A stretch of 64,000 nucleotides of DNA from Chloroflexota bacterium (GTDB lineage: Bacteria; Chloroflexota; Anaerolineae; Caldilineales; Caldilineaceae): positions 1 to 64,000 of the forward strand of contig QEUW01000012.1 of the NCBI GenBank assembly GCA_003577005.1. The letters are read 5' to 3'. The position numbers and the translations under genes are program-made. Numbering within the stretch: position 1 is the stretch's first letter; the number at the start of each line of letters is the position of its first letter. Below, in pieces: positions 63,239 to 64,000 of the stretch. The notes under the pieces are model-generated. The model made no database searches, was not told the origin of the DNA, and saw only the letters and a list, made by a program, of their open reading frames with translations.

Positions 63239-64000
63239 TCTGCGCTGCTTACGCAGCGTCGCAAAGCGCACGATGGCGCGGGTCAGGTCATCCTCGGTCG
63301 AGAGCGCCAATTGATCCACGCCAGCGCGCTTGAACACGTCGTTTAGGGCCGCTTCGCGCCGCAGCGCCGCCTCGCGGAAGCGCTGGCGGAATCGTTTGTC
63401 GTGCGTATCGACGTAGAGTTGCTCCCCCGTTTCGGCGTCCTCCATGATGATGGGGCCGATGTCGGGCAACTCCATCTCGCGCGGGTCCCACAGGCGGACG
63501 GCCACAACTTCGTGGCGGCGGCTGAGCAAGGTCAGCGCCCGCTCCCATCCTGGCGCACAGACAAAGTCAGAAACGATAAAGAGCAACGAGCGCCGTTTCA
63601 CACTGTTGAGCGCGGCTTCGAGCAAAGGGGAGAGATCGGTGAACGGCGCCTTCTGGAGCGGCGGCTGGCGCAGCAGATCGTTCACCAGCCGCAACAGATG
63701 GCGTCGCCCGCTCCGGGCCGGCAGCGTCCGCTCGACCCGCGTCCCATAGAAGAGCGCACCGACGCGATTGCCGTGACGCGTGAGCAGCCGCGCCAGCGTC
63801 GTGACGACATCGACCAGCACTGTGCGCTTCAAGTTCCCCACCGCGCCAAAATCCATAGATGGGCTTAGATCGAGCAAAAACCAGGCCGTGACTTCGCGAT
63901 CTTCCACATACTGGCGGACATACGGCGCATCCATGCGTGCAGTGACATTCCAGTCGATATAGCGAACATCGTCCTCCGGCTGGTACTCGCGCAGGTCGGC
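63233..64000 (-). CDS. DUF58-domain protein (5' end outside window)
   Basis: The frame is open past 63934 to the window edge: upstream codons give LREYQPEDDVRYIDWNVTAR, the conserved DUF58 block, so the ATG at 63934 is internal and the true start is beyond base 64000. Visible residues then follow as WFLLDLSPSMDFG, a VWA-like MIDAS (DLSPSM) and LLFIVSDFV. DUF58 proteins accompany MoxR ATPases and BatA/B proteins. The two VWA genes follow at 63140 and 62059 on the same strand. Confidence 0.9.
   Translation of the reverse strand, partial: ADLREYQPEDDVRYIDWNVTARMDAPYVRQYVEDREVTAWFLLDLSPSMDFGAVGNLKRTVLVDVVTTLARLLTRHGNRVGALFYGTRVERTLPARSGRRHLLRLVNDLLRQPPLQKAPFTDLSPLLEAALNSVKRRSLLFIVSDFVCAPGWERALTLLSRRHEVVAVRLWDPREMELPDIGPIIMEDAETGEQLYVDTHDKRFRQRFREAALRREAALNDVFKRAGVDQLALSTEDDLTRAIVRFATLRKQRRR

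Overview
The window is high-GC, gene-dense bacterial chromosome with no rRNA, tRNA or CRISPR array that I can see. The gene repertoire suggests a Chloroflexota member, probably Anaerolineae/Caldilinea-like. The reasons are a MalT-like LuxR regulator, a giant SARP/NB-ARC/TPR activator, many Gfo/Idh/MocA oxidoreductases and TIM-barrel isomerases, an Opp-type transporter with a long solute-binding lipoprotein, and many intergenic palindromes. This is inference from family content; no marker gene fixes the taxon.

Layout. 1-1578: end of a tandem FemAB-type transferase. 1612-2179: RelE/Phd toxin-antitoxin pair. 2330-8042 (minus): sugar isomerase, MDR dehydrogenase, sulfatase-fold hydrolase with an atypical active site, sulfotransferase and a Gfo/Idh/MocA enzyme. 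8056-11481: membrane glycosyltransferase and a phytanoyl-CoA-dioxygenase-like enzyme. 11505-14894: an endonuclease Q-UvrD helicase fusion with three sliding-clamp-like peptides. 14946-27309 (minus): a DeoR-type regulator, a solute-binding protein, two permeases, two ATPases, a membrane protein, three Gfo/Idh/MocA enzymes and an Rpn-like nuclease. This reads as an uptake and oxidation locus for a carbohydrate or glycoside.

27752-36510: another Gfo/Idh/MocA gene divergent from deoR, a GNAT, the MalT-like regulator, a DUF2269 membrane protein, and an IolE-like isomerase / Gfo / isomerase trio. 36612-38336: SRPBCC protein and RNase D. 38508-43003 (plus): an overlapping operon of degenerate PrsW-like membrane protein, anchored extracytoplasmic protein, HtrA-like protease with C-terminal beta-sandwich repeats, and CorA. 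43230-45841: hypothetical, Nudix, DUF2267, aldo/keto reductase. 46410-48278: BipA. 48465-53802: a SARP regulator divergent from a lipoprotein gene and a Tat-exported sulfite-oxidase-fold enzyme, with 11-bp-period heptamer repeats in the shared promoter. 53933-56971: VOC, AraC regulator, DEAD-box helicase.

57206-60912: lexA divergent from a three-gene cassette (111-aa protein, HerA-like ATPase, Cas4/RecB-like nuclease). The cassette has a consensus sigma-70 promoter overlapped by a possible SOS box, and is the best candidate for an undescribed nuclease-motor system. 61004-64000 (minus): two BatA-like VWA membrane proteins and a DUF58 protein, part of a MoxR/Bat-type locus that continues past the edge.

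At least three families of dispersed palindromes (GTGC-N3-GCAC pairs, CTGTTTGAAAA-type arms, GACGATGGAC-type arms) occupy many of the longer gaps, mostly at 3' ends of genes.
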